The notes under the pieces are model-generated. The model was given only the letters and a program-made list of their open reading frames with translations, did not search any database and was not told where the DNA came from. From positions 2,156,001 through 2,220,000 of the forward strand of contig NZ_CP050137.1 of NCBI RefSeq assembly GCF_013344685.1: a stretch of 64,000 nt of DNA. The letters run 5' to 3'. This DNA is from Sphingomonas sp. CL5.1. GTDB taxonomy: Bacteria > Pseudomonadota > Alphaproteobacteria > Sphingomonadales > Sphingomonadaceae. Positions 36,111-44,973 of this stretch are shown here, piece after piece. Numbering within the stretch: position 1 is the first letter of the stretch; each line of letters starts with the position of its first letter. Position numbers and translations under genes: made by a program.

Positions 36111-36138
36111 AAAGGGCGGCCGTCGCGCCGCCCTTTTT
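36111..36138. terminator. bidirectional intrinsic terminator
   Basis: AAAGGGCGGC, a short loop CGTCGC, then GCCGCCCTTTTTG. The 7-base GGGCGGC/GCCGCCC stem is flanked by A's on the left and a T-run on the right. It lies 21 bases after the TPR gene and 20 bases after the convergent Lrp-type gene, so it can serve both. Confidence 0.85.
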
Positions 36139-36158
36139 GTTGCCCGCCGCCGCGAACC

Positions 36159-36620
36159 TCAGTCGACGATCGGCACGCCCGAGGCGGACTTGGCGCTGCG
36201 GATCGTCAGCGAGGATTTGACGCTGGCGACGTTCGGCGCGGTGGTGAGGTGGGTCGTCAGGAAGCGCTGGAAGCTCTCCAGATCGGTGGCGACGATCTTC
36301 AGCACGAAATCGATCTCGCCGTTCAGCATATGGCATTCGCGCACCTCGGGCAGCGCGGCGACATGCGCCTCGAACGCGGCGAGGTCGGCTTCCGCCTGGC
36401 TCCTGAGGCTGACCATCGCGAACACGGTGATCGGGAAACCCAGTTGCGCGGGATCGCAATCAGCGTGGTAGCCGCGGATCACCCCGGCCTGCTCCAGCGC
36501 GCGGACCCGCCGCAGGCATGGCGGCGCGGTGAGGCCGACGCGATCGGCGAGCTCGACGTTGGTCATCCGCCCGTCTTCCTGAAGATAAGCCAGTATCTGC
36601 CTGTCGATCCGATCGAGCAC
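36159..36620 (-). CDS. Lrp/AsnC-family transcriptional regulator
   Basis: A 153-residue regulator. The N-terminal helix-turn-helix spans about residues 4-50 (LDRIDRQILAYLQEDGRMTN, then LADRVGLTAPPCLRRVRALE). The C-terminal RAM/AsnC ligand-binding domain spans about 65-145. Such proteins bind amino acids and act on amino-acid metabolism genes. The target here is unknown. The start is the GTG at 36620, preceded by GGAG at suitable spacing. A longer frame to 36722 would add 34 residues with no family match. It is divergent from the kinase-like gene with 179 bases between. Confidence 0.92.
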   Translation of the reverse strand: MLDRIDRQILAYLQEDGRMTNVELADRVGLTAPPCLRRVRALEQAGVIRGYHADCDPAQLGFPITVFAMVSLRSQAEADLAAFEAHVAALPEVRECHMLNGEIDFVLKIVATDLESFQRFLTTHLTTAPNVASVKSSLTIRSAKSASGVPIVD

Positions 36621-36799
36621 GTCATTCTCCGCCTGTCGCCACGCACGTTCATGGCGATTTGGTTGAGGTATCCATAGGAATATTGCGCGCAAACGCAATT
36701 GTCCCACATTGCGACGTGCCAAAATCTACTGTTTCGCGAAGACGGGATGAGGATTAATCAGGCGATCCCCGGCGACGGAAAAGTCGCCCGCCGGCAAGG

Positions 36800-38494
36800 A
36801 TGACAGCGGTGCGATTCGACGACAGCCTGAAGACCGTTCTCGCCGCGGACGCCTCCACGCCGTTCGGCGCGCAGGCGGCTTTCCGGCAGATCGCGGACCT
36901 TCTCGCGCGCGGGCGAATCGAGGAAAGCGGCGAGGTGCTCGATCACCTGCGCGGCTTGCGCGGGCGCGTCCCGGTGGCGGTGCGCGCCGCCACCGCGCGC
37001 GCGCTGGCGCTGGCGACTCCCTCGGCCGGGCTGGTCGCGATCTTCGCGGAGGACGAGCCGGCGGTGGCCGCGCCCGTGTTGCGCGCGGCGCGGCTCGGCG
37101 ATGCCGAATGGCGCTCCCTGCTCCCCGCGCTCGGCCCCACCGGGCGCGCCGTGCTGCGTCATCGCGACGATCTCGGCGCCGATGTGGGCCGCGCGCTGGA
37201 GAGCTTCGGCGCGACGGATTTCGCGCTCGGCTATGACGGCGCGGAGATCGCGACGCCGGAGGTCGAGCCGACCGTTGCGGAGGCGCCGTCGCCCGTCGTC
37301 GCGCTGGTCTCCGATCCGGTCGCCGATGTGCTCGACGACGAGCCTGCTGCGGCGCCCGGCGGCGGCTTCGAGATCGCGGCGCTGGTCGATCGCATCGCGG
37401 CGTTCCGCCAGCAGCATCGCGAGCAGCCGCTGGCGAGCCGCGAGGAGGCGGATGAGGACCGCGCGATCGACCGTTTCAGCTTCGAAACCGATTCGACCGG
37501 GGTGATCCGCTGGATCGACGCGGCGCCGCGCGCGGCGGTGATCGGGATCGGCTTCCTGCTCCCTGGCGCGGATGGCCAGCCGCAGGTCGACGGCGTGGCG
37601 AGCGGGGCGTTCCGCCACCGCACCGCATTCCGCGACGCGCGGCTCAGCATCGGCGGGCGATCTGCGCTGGCCGGCGACTGGCGCATTTCCGGCGTGCCAA
37701 TGTTCGATCCCGCGACCGGCCGCTTCATCGGCTTCCGGGGCGGCGCGCGGCGCCCGCGCGTCGACGAGGGCGCGATCGGGCGCGGCACCGAATCGGGCGG
37801 CGTCGAGGGATTGCGGCGGCTGGTGCATGAATTGCGCACGCCGACCAATGCGATCGCCGGTTTCTCCGAACTGATCGAGACGGCGATGCTCGGCCCCGTG
37901 CCGGAAGTCTATCGCCAGCGTGCGGCGACGATCCGGGGCCATGCCGGCGATCTCGTCGCGGCGATCGAGGATCTGGAGCTGGCCGCGCGGATCGAGGGTG
38001 ACGCGCTGGACCTGCGCGAGGACAATGTGGCGCTTGCCCCGCTGCTGTCGCGCACGCTGGACGATCTCGCACCGCTGGTGCGGCTGCGCGGCTGCGCGAT
38101 CGACCTTGCGCCGGTGTCGCCGGATATCGCGCTCGCGTGCGACGCGCGGATCGCGGAGCGGCTGATCGGCCGGCTGGTCGCCGCGCTCGTCGCCAGCGCC
38201 GCGCAAGACGAGAAGCTGGCGATCGCCGCGCGCGCGGAGGAGACGGTGGTGGCGATCGACATCACCCGCCCGCGCGCGCTCGCCGCCGTGCCGGAGGCGA
38301 CGCTGCTGACGCTCGACGCCGAGCGTGAGGTGGAGATGCCGGGCGCGCCGCTGCTCGGCACCGGCTTCGCGATCCGGCTGGCGCGCAACCTGGCGACCGA
38401 ATTGCGCGGCGCGCTGGTGATTGGGGCGGAGCGCTTGACTCTCCGCCTGCCGACGGGCCTGATCGGCGACATGGGGCAGGCATCGACGAACTGA
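36800..38494 (+). CDS. degenerate histidine-kinase-like protein with PAS-like region
   Basis: A 564-residue soluble protein. Residues 1-150 are helical and of unknown type. A proline/acidic linker follows. Residues 225-315 look PAS-like (FSFETDSTGVIRWID to FIGFRGG). The dimerisation and phosphoacceptor helix is intact at His343 in LVHELRTPTNAIAGFSELIE. The ATPase-like C-terminus is poor: the N-box lacks the invariant Asn (ALVASAAQ where NLxxNA is expected), no DxGxG box is visible, and only GTGFAIRLARNLA remains of the G2 region. It may be phosphorylated in trans or act as a scaffold. The deacetylase gene starts five bases after its stop. Confidence 0.82.
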   Translation: MTAVRFDDSLKTVLAADASTPFGAQAAFRQIADLLARGRIEESGEVLDHLRGLRGRVPVAVRAATARALALATPSAGLVAIFAEDEPAVAAPVLRAARLGDAEWRSLLPALGPTGRAVLRHRDDLGADVGRALESFGATDFALGYDGAEIATPEVEPTVAEAPSPVVALVSDPVADVLDDEPAAAPGGGFEIAALVDRIAAFRQQHREQPLASREEADEDRAIDRFSFETDSTGVIRWIDAAPRAAVIGIGFLLPGADGQPQVDGVASGAFRHRTAFRDARLSIGGRSALAGDWRISGVPMFDPATGRFIGFRGGARRPRVDEGAIGRGTESGGVEGLRRLVHELRTPTNAIAGFSELIETAMLGPVPEVYRQRAATIRGHAGDLVAAIEDLELAARIEGDALDLREDNVALAPLLSRTLDDLAPLVRLRGCAIDLAPVSPDIALACDARIAERLIGRLVAALVASAAQDEKLAIAARAEETVVAIDITRPRALAAVPEATLLTLDAEREVEMPGAPLLGTGFAIRLARNLATELRGALVIGAERLTLRLPTGLIGDMGQASTN

Positions 38495-38499
38495 CGACG

Positions 38500-39510
38500 G
38501 TGACGGCGCCCGCGATCGTCCCGCAACGCTGGCGCGTGCCGCCGCCCGATGCCGCAGCATTGGTGCGCTGGCCGGCGGATTTCGGCCCGCGCTACACGAT
38601 TTTCGTCGATACCGAGGAAGAGTTCGACTGGTCCGCGCCATTTGCGCGCGCGGCGCGGGATGTGACCGCGCTGGCCGCCTTGCCCGGGGCGCATCGCCGC
38701 CTGTCGGACGGGGGGGCGGCGCTCACCTTCTTCATCGATCACCCGGTCGCCGCCGATCCGGCCGCAGTCGACCTGCTGCGCGCGGTGGTCGCCGCCGATC
38801 TGCGCGCCGCGATCGGTGCGCAGCTTCATCCCTGGGTCAACCCGCCGTTCGAGGAGCCGCTGTCACCGGCTGCTTCCTTCGCCGGCAACCTGCCGTCCGC
38901 GCTGCTGGAGGCGAAGCTCGTCGCGCTGACCGACACGATCGCGGCGAGGTTCGGCGCGCGGCCGATCGCGTTCCGCGCCGGCCGCTACGGCGTATCGCCG
39001 GAGATGCTCGCGCTGCTGGCGCGGCACGGCTATCGCCTCGACAGCTCGATGCGTCCCGGCTTCGACTATCGCGCGCAGGGTGGGCCGGATTTCACCTTAT
39101 TGGGCGGCGCGGCATGGCGCGAGGCCGGGCTGGTCGAATTGCCGCTCTCGACCGTCTTCACCGGCGCGCTGCGCCGCCACGGCGCGCGGCTCCACGCCCG
39201 GCTCGGTGCGATCCCGCGCGCGCTCGGGATCTGCGCCCGCGCGCGCCTGCTCTCGCGCGTGCCGTTGACGCCGGAGGGCGTGCCCGTCGCGGAGGCGCTG
39301 GAGGCGATCGCGGTTGCGCTGGGGGAGGGGGCGGAGGTGCTCAACTTCGCCTTCCACTCGCCATCGCTGGTGCCTGGCAATACGCCTTATGTCCGCGATG
39401 CCGCCGATCTCGCGCTCTTCTGGCGCTGGTGGGATCGCGTGCTGGGAGAGCTCGCCCGGCGCGGCGTCGGGCCGGCATCGCTCGCCGATCTGCTCGCCGC
39501 CGCCGGGTGA
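38500..39510 (+). CDS. polysaccharide deacetylase family protein (WalW-like)
   Basis: A 336-residue cytoplasmic-looking NodB-fold protein. Motif 1 is changed to YTIFVDTEEEFDWS, as in WalW-type proteins. A His-containing motif is in GAQLHPWVNPPFEE, and RAGRYG corresponds to motif 3. It may deacetylate a surface polysaccharide precursor. The substrate is not known. The start is a GTG at 38500, five bases after the kinase-like stop, which suggests co-transcription. It is separate from the XrtA-associated deacetylase at 17414 and differs from it in motif 1. Confidence 0.85.
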   Translation: MTAPAIVPQRWRVPPPDAAALVRWPADFGPRYTIFVDTEEEFDWSAPFARAARDVTALAALPGAHRRLSDGGAALTFFIDHPVAADPAAVDLLRAVVAADLRAAIGAQLHPWVNPPFEEPLSPAASFAGNLPSALLEAKLVALTDTIAARFGARPIAFRAGRYGVSPEMLALLARHGYRLDSSMRPGFDYRAQGGPDFTLLGGAAWREAGLVELPLSTVFTGALRRHGARLHARLGAIPRALGICARARLLSRVPLTPEGVPVAEALEAIAVALGEGAEVLNFAFHSPSLVPGNTPYVRDAADLALFWRWWDRVLGELARRGVGPASLADLLAAAG

Positions 39511-39512
39511 GG

Positions 39513-41699
39513 TCAGCGCCGCTCGCCGGGGCGGTATTGCCGCTCGACATGCCCCTTCAATTCGTCGGGATGGAAATAGACCGGGCGTAGCTGCCCGTCG
39601 GCATAACGCTGGATCTGGTCCGCGAAATGCGGCGATCTGGGATCGCCGCTTTGGCCGCCGGCCATCACCGCCGTCGCCTTCACGCGCGGGCCGAACTCGA
39701 CGATCGCGACGAAGCTGTTGCCGCTGGTGCCGTAATAACGCTTCGTCCCCGGCCACGGCTTCGCCCCGAACGAGGCGAGGCTGCCCCATTGCGCGGAGGT
39801 GAAGGGAACCGCGATCGACGGCGCGCTATCGTCGAAATGCGAATTGATCGCGTCATCGAGCCGCTGGAAACGGTTGATCTCGCGCCATTTGATCCGCCAG
39901 CCGCCGAAATCGCCGGTCAGCCGCGCCACCGCCGCCGCCAGCGCATCGAGCCGCACGTCGGGCGAAACCTTCATTGCGATATAATCGGGAACGTTCATCC
40001 GCTCGACCTGCGCGAAGCTGCCGACTTCGCGCCACAGGTGATCGCCCCAGAACACCGCGAGGCTGGTCGCGGTGGAATCATAGCCCCAGCGATAGTCCCA
40101 GCCGCGCAGCAGCGCGATTGGCCCGGCAAGGCGCGCGCGGCGCGGATCGGCGGCGGGGAGCGCATCCCATGCCGCGACCAGTTGCGGGATCAGCTTCGCG
40201 AAGGCGGGGAGGTAGCTGTCGAACGCCGCGTCGCGCAGCTTCGCCGCCGTCCAGCCGCTCTTGCCGGTTAGCAGCAGGTCGGCATGGGCGCCGCGCGCAT
40301 TGCCGCCGGTCTGGTCCATGTAGCGCGGGAAATCCGCTACCTTCGGGCTGTCCGCCCCGGCCGCGCTCCACGGCCAGTCGTTGGTGTTCTTCACCCAGCC
40401 GGTGCCGGGATTGAGCACGTTGGGCAAGGAAGGGAGCGCGTGCAGCCCCTTCCAGTCGGTCGCGGGATCGCTGCCGTCCACCGAGCGGGTGTAGTCGAAG
40501 CGATTGTCGCGCAGCGGCATGAACTGCGGCATCAGGAAGGCGATCTCGCCCTTGCTGTCCGCGAACAATGTGTCGTTGGAGGAATTGGCCTTGCGCTCGG
40601 CGATCCGCATGAAGCTCGCGAGATCGGTCGCTTTCGTGCGCAGGTAGCTCTGCTCAAGCGCCGGCACCGGTTTCCACATCAACGCGGTGGCGATCCACCG
40701 CCCGCCGCGCGTGGCGACGATCGGGCCGTGATGGGTGCGCCAGATGGTGAAGCCGCGCTCGCCGATCGAGCCGTCCGCGCGGCGGTAGCGCAGCGTCACC
40801 CGCTCGCTTTTCACCGCGCGGCTGGCGGCGCCATAGGCATAGACGTAGCCGTCCCCCGCCTTGCGCACCTTCTCCGCGAACTCGTCGACATTATCGACGG
40901 TGGAGGAGGTGTGCATCCACCCCGCTTTTGCGTTGAAGCCCTGATAGATGAAGAACTGGCCCCAGGTGCTCGCGCCATAGGCGTCCAGCCCGGCGTCGCT
41001 CGTCATCTGCGCTTCGGAGCGGAAATAGAAGCTGGTGTGCGGGTTGATGAGCAGCAGCGCATGGCCGTTCGCGGTGACCTTCGGCGCGATGGCGATGCCG
41101 TTCGATCCCGAAGGCTCGCGCGGCACGCTGCCGTTCTCCTCCGGCGTCGGCGGGGTCGGGTCGCCGTAGAAGGTTTTCAGTTCGCTGAGCGAGACCCGTT
41201 CGATATCGCCGCCGATGCTGCCTTCGGTGAAGGACAGCGCCATCCACGGCTCGAACCGGGTGAGCACCTTCGGGCGGACTTGCGGGTGCGTCGCGAGATA
41301 ATAGTTCAGCCCGTCGGCCCAGGCGTCCATCAGCGCGCGCAGCCACGCCGGGCTGGCGGCATAGTCGCGCTTCAGCGCCGCCGGATCGACCCACAGCCGC
41401 TGGCGCAGATCGGCCCAGATCGCCTCCTCGCCATCGGCCTCCGCGCTGCGGCCGAGCGCGGTGAGATAATTCGCCTCGACGCGCGGGAAATCGTCCTCCG
41501 CCTGCGCGTAGATCATGCCGAACACCGCGTCGGCGTCGCTCTCGCCGTGGATGTGCGGGATGCCCCAGTCGTCGCGCGTGATCGTCACCCGCGCCGCTTC
41601 GGCCCGCCAGCGCGCCATGTCCGCGTCCACGGGAGTGGTGGCGGCGGTCAGCGAGAGCAGAAGCGGGGCTAGGAGCAGGGGACGAAGGCTTATATCCAT
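39513..41699 (-). CDS. secreted penicillin acylase family Ntn-hydrolase
   Basis: A 728-residue precursor with a signal peptide (MDISLRPLLLAPLLLSLTAA). Members mature by self-cleavage into alpha and beta chains. The beta-chain nucleophile is Ser199 in PSGSNGIAIAP, where the cut falls between Gly and Ser. Other family residues are in INPHTSFYFRSE and a later Asn in NTNDWPWS. It would act in the periplasm on amide bonds, possibly on acyl-homoserine lactones, cyclic lipopeptides or beta-lactams. The substrate cannot be read from sequence. Its start is 35 bases from the divergent amidohydrolase. Confidence 0.92.
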   Translation of the reverse strand: MDISLRPLLLAPLLLSLTAATTPVDADMARWRAEAARVTITRDDWGIPHIHGESDADAVFGMIYAQAEDDFPRVEANYLTALGRSAEADGEEAIWADLRQRLWVDPAALKRDYAASPAWLRALMDAWADGLNYYLATHPQVRPKVLTRFEPWMALSFTEGSIGGDIERVSLSELKTFYGDPTPPTPEENGSVPREPSGSNGIAIAPKVTANGHALLLINPHTSFYFRSEAQMTSDAGLDAYGASTWGQFFIYQGFNAKAGWMHTSSTVDNVDEFAEKVRKAGDGYVYAYGAASRAVKSERVTLRYRRADGSIGERGFTIWRTHHGPIVATRGGRWIATALMWKPVPALEQSYLRTKATDLASFMRIAERKANSSNDTLFADSKGEIAFLMPQFMPLRDNRFDYTRSVDGSDPATDWKGLHALPSLPNVLNPGTGWVKNTNDWPWSAAGADSPKVADFPRYMDQTGGNARGAHADLLLTGKSGWTAAKLRDAAFDSYLPAFAKLIPQLVAAWDALPAADPRRARLAGPIALLRGWDYRWGYDSTATSLAVFWGDHLWREVGSFAQVERMNVPDYIAMKVSPDVRLDALAAAVARLTGDFGGWRIKWREINRFQRLDDAINSHFDDSAPSIAVPFTSAQWGSLASFGAKPWPGTKRYYGTSGNSFVAIVEFGPRVKATAVMAGGQSGDPRSPHFADQIQRYADGQLRPVYFHPDELKGHVERQYRPGERR

Positions 41700-41734
41700 G
41701 CGCGAACGGGTAACGAAATAACGGGGGAAAGACC

Positions 41735-43018
41735 ATGCGCCTGATCGCGCTGATGATGGCGGCGCTGCTCGGATCGGCCGGCGCGAACGCGATGGCCGAA
41801 GGCTCCGGCGCGGCGGTGCTCATCAAGCCCGATGCGGTGTTCGATCCGGTCGACGGCAAGCGCCATCCCGGCTGGCAGGTGCTGGTGCGGGGGGAGACGA
41901 TCGTCGCGGTCGGCCCCGATCTCGCCGCGCCGGCGGATGCCGAGGTGCTGGCGCTGCCCGGCGACACGCTGATGCCGGGGATGATCGAGGGGCACGGCCA
42001 TCTGTTCCTCCATCCCTATAACCAGACGAGCTGGGACGATCAGGTGCTGCACGAGCCGCTGGCGCTGCGCACCGCGCGCGCCGTGGCGCAGGCGCGCGCG
42101 ACCCTGCTCGCCGGCTTCACCAGTGAGCGCGATCTCGGCACGGAGGGCGCCGGCTATGCCGATGTCGGGCTTAAGCAGGCGATCGAGCAGGGGATCGTGC
42201 CCGGCCCCCGGCTGTCGGTGGCGACGAAGGCGATCGTCGCGCTCGGCGCTTACGGGCCGAAGGGGTTCGAGCCGGGCGTCGCGATCCCGCAGGGCGCGGC
42301 GGAAGCCTCCGGGGCGGATCAGGTCGTGGCGGAGGTGCGGCGGCAGATCGCGGCGGGCGCGGATTGGGTGAAGCTCTATGCCGATTATCGCTGGCGGCCC
42401 GGCGAGGACAGCCGCGCGACGCTGAGCGCGGAGGAGATCAGGGCGGCGGTCGCGGCGGCGCATGACGCCGGGCGGCCGGTGGCGATCCATGCCGCGACCG
42501 CCGAGGGGATGCGCCGCTCGATCGCCGCCGGGGTCGATACGATCGAGCACGGCTATGGCGGCACGCCGGAGATCTTCGCCGCGATGGCGGCGAAGGGCAT
42601 CGCTTATTGCCCGACGCTCGCCGCCTCGGATTCGGTCGCGCGCTATCGCGGCTGGAACGGGGCCGAGCCGGCGCCGGCCAGCGTGAAGCTCGCCCGCGAG
42701 GCGTTCCGGCTCGCGCTCAGGGCGGGCGTGCGCATGTGCATGGGCGGCGATGTCGGCGTGTTCGCGCATGGCGAGAATGCGCGCGAGATGGAGCTGATGG
42801 TGGCGGGCGGCATGACCCCGGCGCAGGTGCTGACCGCCGCCACCTGGGGCAATGCGCGCTGGTTCGGGCTGGACGCGAAGCTGGGCGCGGTGAAGCCGGG
42901 GATGTTGGCCGATCTGGTCGCGGTGCATGGCGATCCGACGGCGGATATCGGCGCGGTGCGGCGGATCGGGCTGGTGATGAAGGGCGGGGTGGTGGTCGCC
43001 GGCCCGGCACGACAGTAG
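41735..43018 (+). CDS. secreted amidohydrolase family protein
   Basis: A 427-residue metal-dependent hydrolase. The signal peptide is MRLIALMMAALLGSAGANAM (cut near residue 22). The TIM-barrel metal ligands include the HGH pair in LMPGMIEGHGHLF near 88, the candidate carboxylated Lys in DWVKLYADYR, and the His residues in PVAIHAAT and IEHGYGG. The final metal Asp is in MGGDVGVFAHG. It resembles imidazolonepropionase-like or prolidase-like amidohydrolases found in the periplasm. It is divergent from the acylase, so the two may handle related amide substrates, which is inference. Confidence 0.92.
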   Translation: MRLIALMMAALLGSAGANAMAEGSGAAVLIKPDAVFDPVDGKRHPGWQVLVRGETIVAVGPDLAAPADAEVLALPGDTLMPGMIEGHGHLFLHPYNQTSWDDQVLHEPLALRTARAVAQARATLLAGFTSERDLGTEGAGYADVGLKQAIEQGIVPGPRLSVATKAIVALGAYGPKGFEPGVAIPQGAAEASGADQVVAEVRRQIAAGADWVKLYADYRWRPGEDSRATLSAEEIRAAVAAAHDAGRPVAIHAATAEGMRRSIAAGVDTIEHGYGGTPEIFAAMAAKGIAYCPTLAASDSVARYRGWNGAEPAPASVKLAREAFRLALRAGVRMCMGGDVGVFAHGENAREMELMVAGGMTPAQVLTAATWGNARWFGLDAKLGAVKPGMLADLVAVHGDPTADIGAVRRIGLVMKGGVVVAGPARQ

Positions 43019-43039
43019 CGGAATCGGGGCGGGGCCTTT

Positions 43040-44011
43040 ATGGCTCCGCCCGCCATGCCAGCAGCAGACCACAATTCCCGCGACCTGCCGATCTGTGTCG
43101 CGGCGCTCTATCGCTTCACGCCGTTCGAGGATTGCGTGGCGATCCGGGGGCCGCTGCTCGATCTCTGCCGGTCGCTCGACGTGGCGGGCACGCTGCTGCT
43201 CGCGCGCGAAGGGATCAACGGCACGATCGCCGGCGGCGACGCGGCGATCGCGGCGGTGCTGCGGCACATCCGCGCGCTGCCGGGATGCGCCGGGCTGGAG
43301 CCGAAAGTCTCGCGCGCGGCGGCGCTGCCGTTCCATCGCATGAAGGTGCGCATCAAGCGCGAGATCGTGACGATGGGCCAGCCGGACATCGACCCGCTCG
43401 GCGACGTCGGCCAATATGTCGCGCCCGAGGCGTGGAACGAGTTGATCGCCGCGCCGGACACGATCGTGATCGACACGCGCAACGATTATGAAGTGGCGGT
43501 CGGCACCTTCCGCGGCGCGGTCGATCCGCGCACGCCGACCTTCCGCGACTTTCCCGCATGGTTCCGCGCGCAGCGCGACGCCTTGCTCGGCGATGGCGCG
43601 GCGCCAAAGGTCGCGATGTTCTGCACCGGCGGCATCCGCTGCGAGAAGGCCACCGCCTTCCTGAAGGCGGAAGGGGTGGACGAGGTCTATCACCTCGAGG
43701 GCGGCATCCTGAAATATCTCGAAACCGTGCCGGCGGCGGAGAGCCTGTGGGAAGGCGAATGCTTCGTGTTCGACGAGCGCGTGACGGTGGTCCACGGTCT
43801 GGAAACCGGCAGCCATGCGCTGTGCCGTGGCTGTCGCCGTCCGGTGAGTTCGGCGGATCGCGCCTCGTCGGGCTATGTCGAGGGCGTGAGCTGTCCCGCC
43901 TGCCATGCCGAGCGCAGCGACAGCCAGCGCGCCGGCTATGCCGAGCGGATGCGCCAGACCCGCTTCGCCGAGGCGCGCGGCGAGCCGCATGTCGGCGCGA
44001 GGATGGGCTGA
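43040..44011 (+). CDS. trhO: tRNA uridine(34) hydroxylase (rhodanese-like)
   Basis: A 323-residue TrhO/YceA protein, which hydroxylates U34 of certain tRNAs on the way to 5-carboxymethoxyuridine-type modifications. The N-terminal UPF0176 acylphosphatase-like domain contains LLLAREGINGTIAG. The rhodanese domain carries Cys195 in MFCTGGIRCEKA, with a second Cys201. A C-terminal zinc-like cluster is suggested by LCRGCRRPV and SCPACHAERS. The start may be at 43040 or at the in-frame ATG at 43055. It lies 21 bases after the amidohydrolase. Confidence 0.93.
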   Translation: MAPPAMPAADHNSRDLPICVAALYRFTPFEDCVAIRGPLLDLCRSLDVAGTLLLAREGINGTIAGGDAAIAAVLRHIRALPGCAGLEPKVSRAAALPFHRMKVRIKREIVTMGQPDIDPLGDVGQYVAPEAWNELIAAPDTIVIDTRNDYEVAVGTFRGAVDPRTPTFRDFPAWFRAQRDALLGDGAAPKVAMFCTGGIRCEKATAFLKAEGVDEVYHLEGGILKYLETVPAAESLWEGECFVFDERVTVVHGLETGSHALCRGCRRPVSSADRASSGYVEGVSCPACHAERSDSQRAGYAERMRQTRFAEARGEPHVGARMG

Positions 44012-44016
44012 CCCGG

Positions 44017-44673
44017 CTATCGCTGGCGCGGGCGGTAGAAGATGTGGCTCTCGACCTGCGCGATCTTGTCCAGCGAGCCGATCCAATAGGGCACGATCCA
44101 GTCGGTATGGTAATGGGTCGCGGTGCCGACCGGGCGGAAGACATAGCCGGATAGCGCGCGCTGCGCGGCCCGGCGCGCGGCGGCCCAGCCGGCACGTTCG
44201 GGGCGGCGCGTCCGCGAGCCGTCGCAGGTGAAGGAGAACTGGCAGCCGGTCGGCCGCGCCGCGCCCTGATAGACCACGCCGCAGACCGTCCCGGGATAGC
44301 CGCCAAGCCGGACGCGGTTGAGCACCACCTGCATCACGGCGCGCTGCCCGCGCCGGTCACCGCCCGCCTCGTACAGCGCGGCGGTGGCGAGGCATCGCAC
44401 CGCCTGCTCACGCGCGGCGGGGCCGCCATGGAAATGGAACGGCTTCGCCGGCGTCGGCGTGTCGGTGACGAACGGGATCGCGGCATTGGCGGCGCGCGCC
44501 TCATCCATCGTCAGCTTCTTCGGCGCGGGCTTGTCGGGCCGGCTCGCCGTGGCGAACCACAGGATGAGGACGAATAATGCGAAACCGCCCGGAATCAGGA
44601 AGTCGATGAGCGGCGTGGCCTGCCGTTTCCTTCGCCCCACGACCCGTCGTCGTACCTGCTTCCGCCGCGTCAT
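44017..44673 (-). CDS. cell wall hydrolase (SleB-like)
   Basis: A 218-residue protein with a basic N-terminus (MTRRKQVRRRVVGRRKRQ), one membrane anchor at about residues 22-42, and a C-terminal SleB/Hydrolase_2 domain. The catalytic Glu is in ALYEAGGDRRGQRAVMQVVL, followed by GTVCGVVYQGA and CQFSFTCDGS. ATHYHTDWIVPYWI closes the domain. The domain cleaves peptidoglycan, acting here from an inner-membrane anchor into the periplasm. The start at 44673 avoids a 24-residue extension toward the tRNA gene. Confidence 0.9.
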   Translation of the reverse strand: MTRRKQVRRRVVGRRKRQATPLIDFLIPGGFALFVLILWFATASRPDKPAPKKLTMDEARAANAAIPFVTDTPTPAKPFHFHGGPAAREQAVRCLATAALYEAGGDRRGQRAVMQVVLNRVRLGGYPGTVCGVVYQGAARPTGCQFSFTCDGSRTRRPERAGWAAARRAAQRALSGYVFRPVGTATHYHTDWIVPYWIGSLDKIAQVESHIFYRPRQR

Positions 44674-44807
44674 GCCGCGCGGATATCGTCTGAAGCGGTG
44701 GCGGGCCAGCCCCGCTCGGCGGCGATTGTCTCCGCGGCATGACACAGCGGGAACCGGCTCCTGCCCGTTTGCCGGAAAGGCGGCTGTCCCCTGATCTGAT
44801 GCTGGAA

Positions 44808-44884
44808 TGGTCGGGGAGAGAGGATTCGAACCTCCGGCCCCTGCCTCCCGAAGGCAGTGCTCTACCAGGCTGAGCTACTCCCCG
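44808..44884 (-). tRNA. tRNA-Pro (anticodon CGG)
   Basis: Read on the minus strand, the 77 bases fold as a complete cloverleaf. The acceptor stem is CGGGGAG/CTCCCCG. The D-arm is GCTC-AGCCTGGTA-GAGC. The anticodon stem CTGCC/GGCAG encloses loop TTCGGGA, giving anticodon CGG. The T-arm is GGAGG-TTCGAAT-CCTCT. The discriminator is A and the 3' CCA is encoded. It reads the CCG proline codon, frequent in this GC-rich genome. Confidence 0.97.
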
Positions 44885-44939
44885 ACGGAGTACCGGTCGT
44901 CGGCCGTTTCTCGGGGGCCTACCGGTCGCTGGAGGCGCG

Positions 44940-44968
44940 CCTATAGCCAGCGGCTTCGTGGCGCGCAA
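44940..44968 (-). promoter_or_regulatory. sigma-70-like promoter candidate for tRNA-Pro
   Basis: On the minus strand TTGCGC (44963-44968) and TATAGG (44940-44945) are separated by 17 bases. The start site would lie about 50 bases before the tRNA 5' end. Matches to consensus are partial (3/6 and 4/6), so this is a candidate only. It overlaps the space just downstream of the ferredoxin reductase gene. Confidence 0.4.
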
Positions 44969-44973
44969 GCGGT

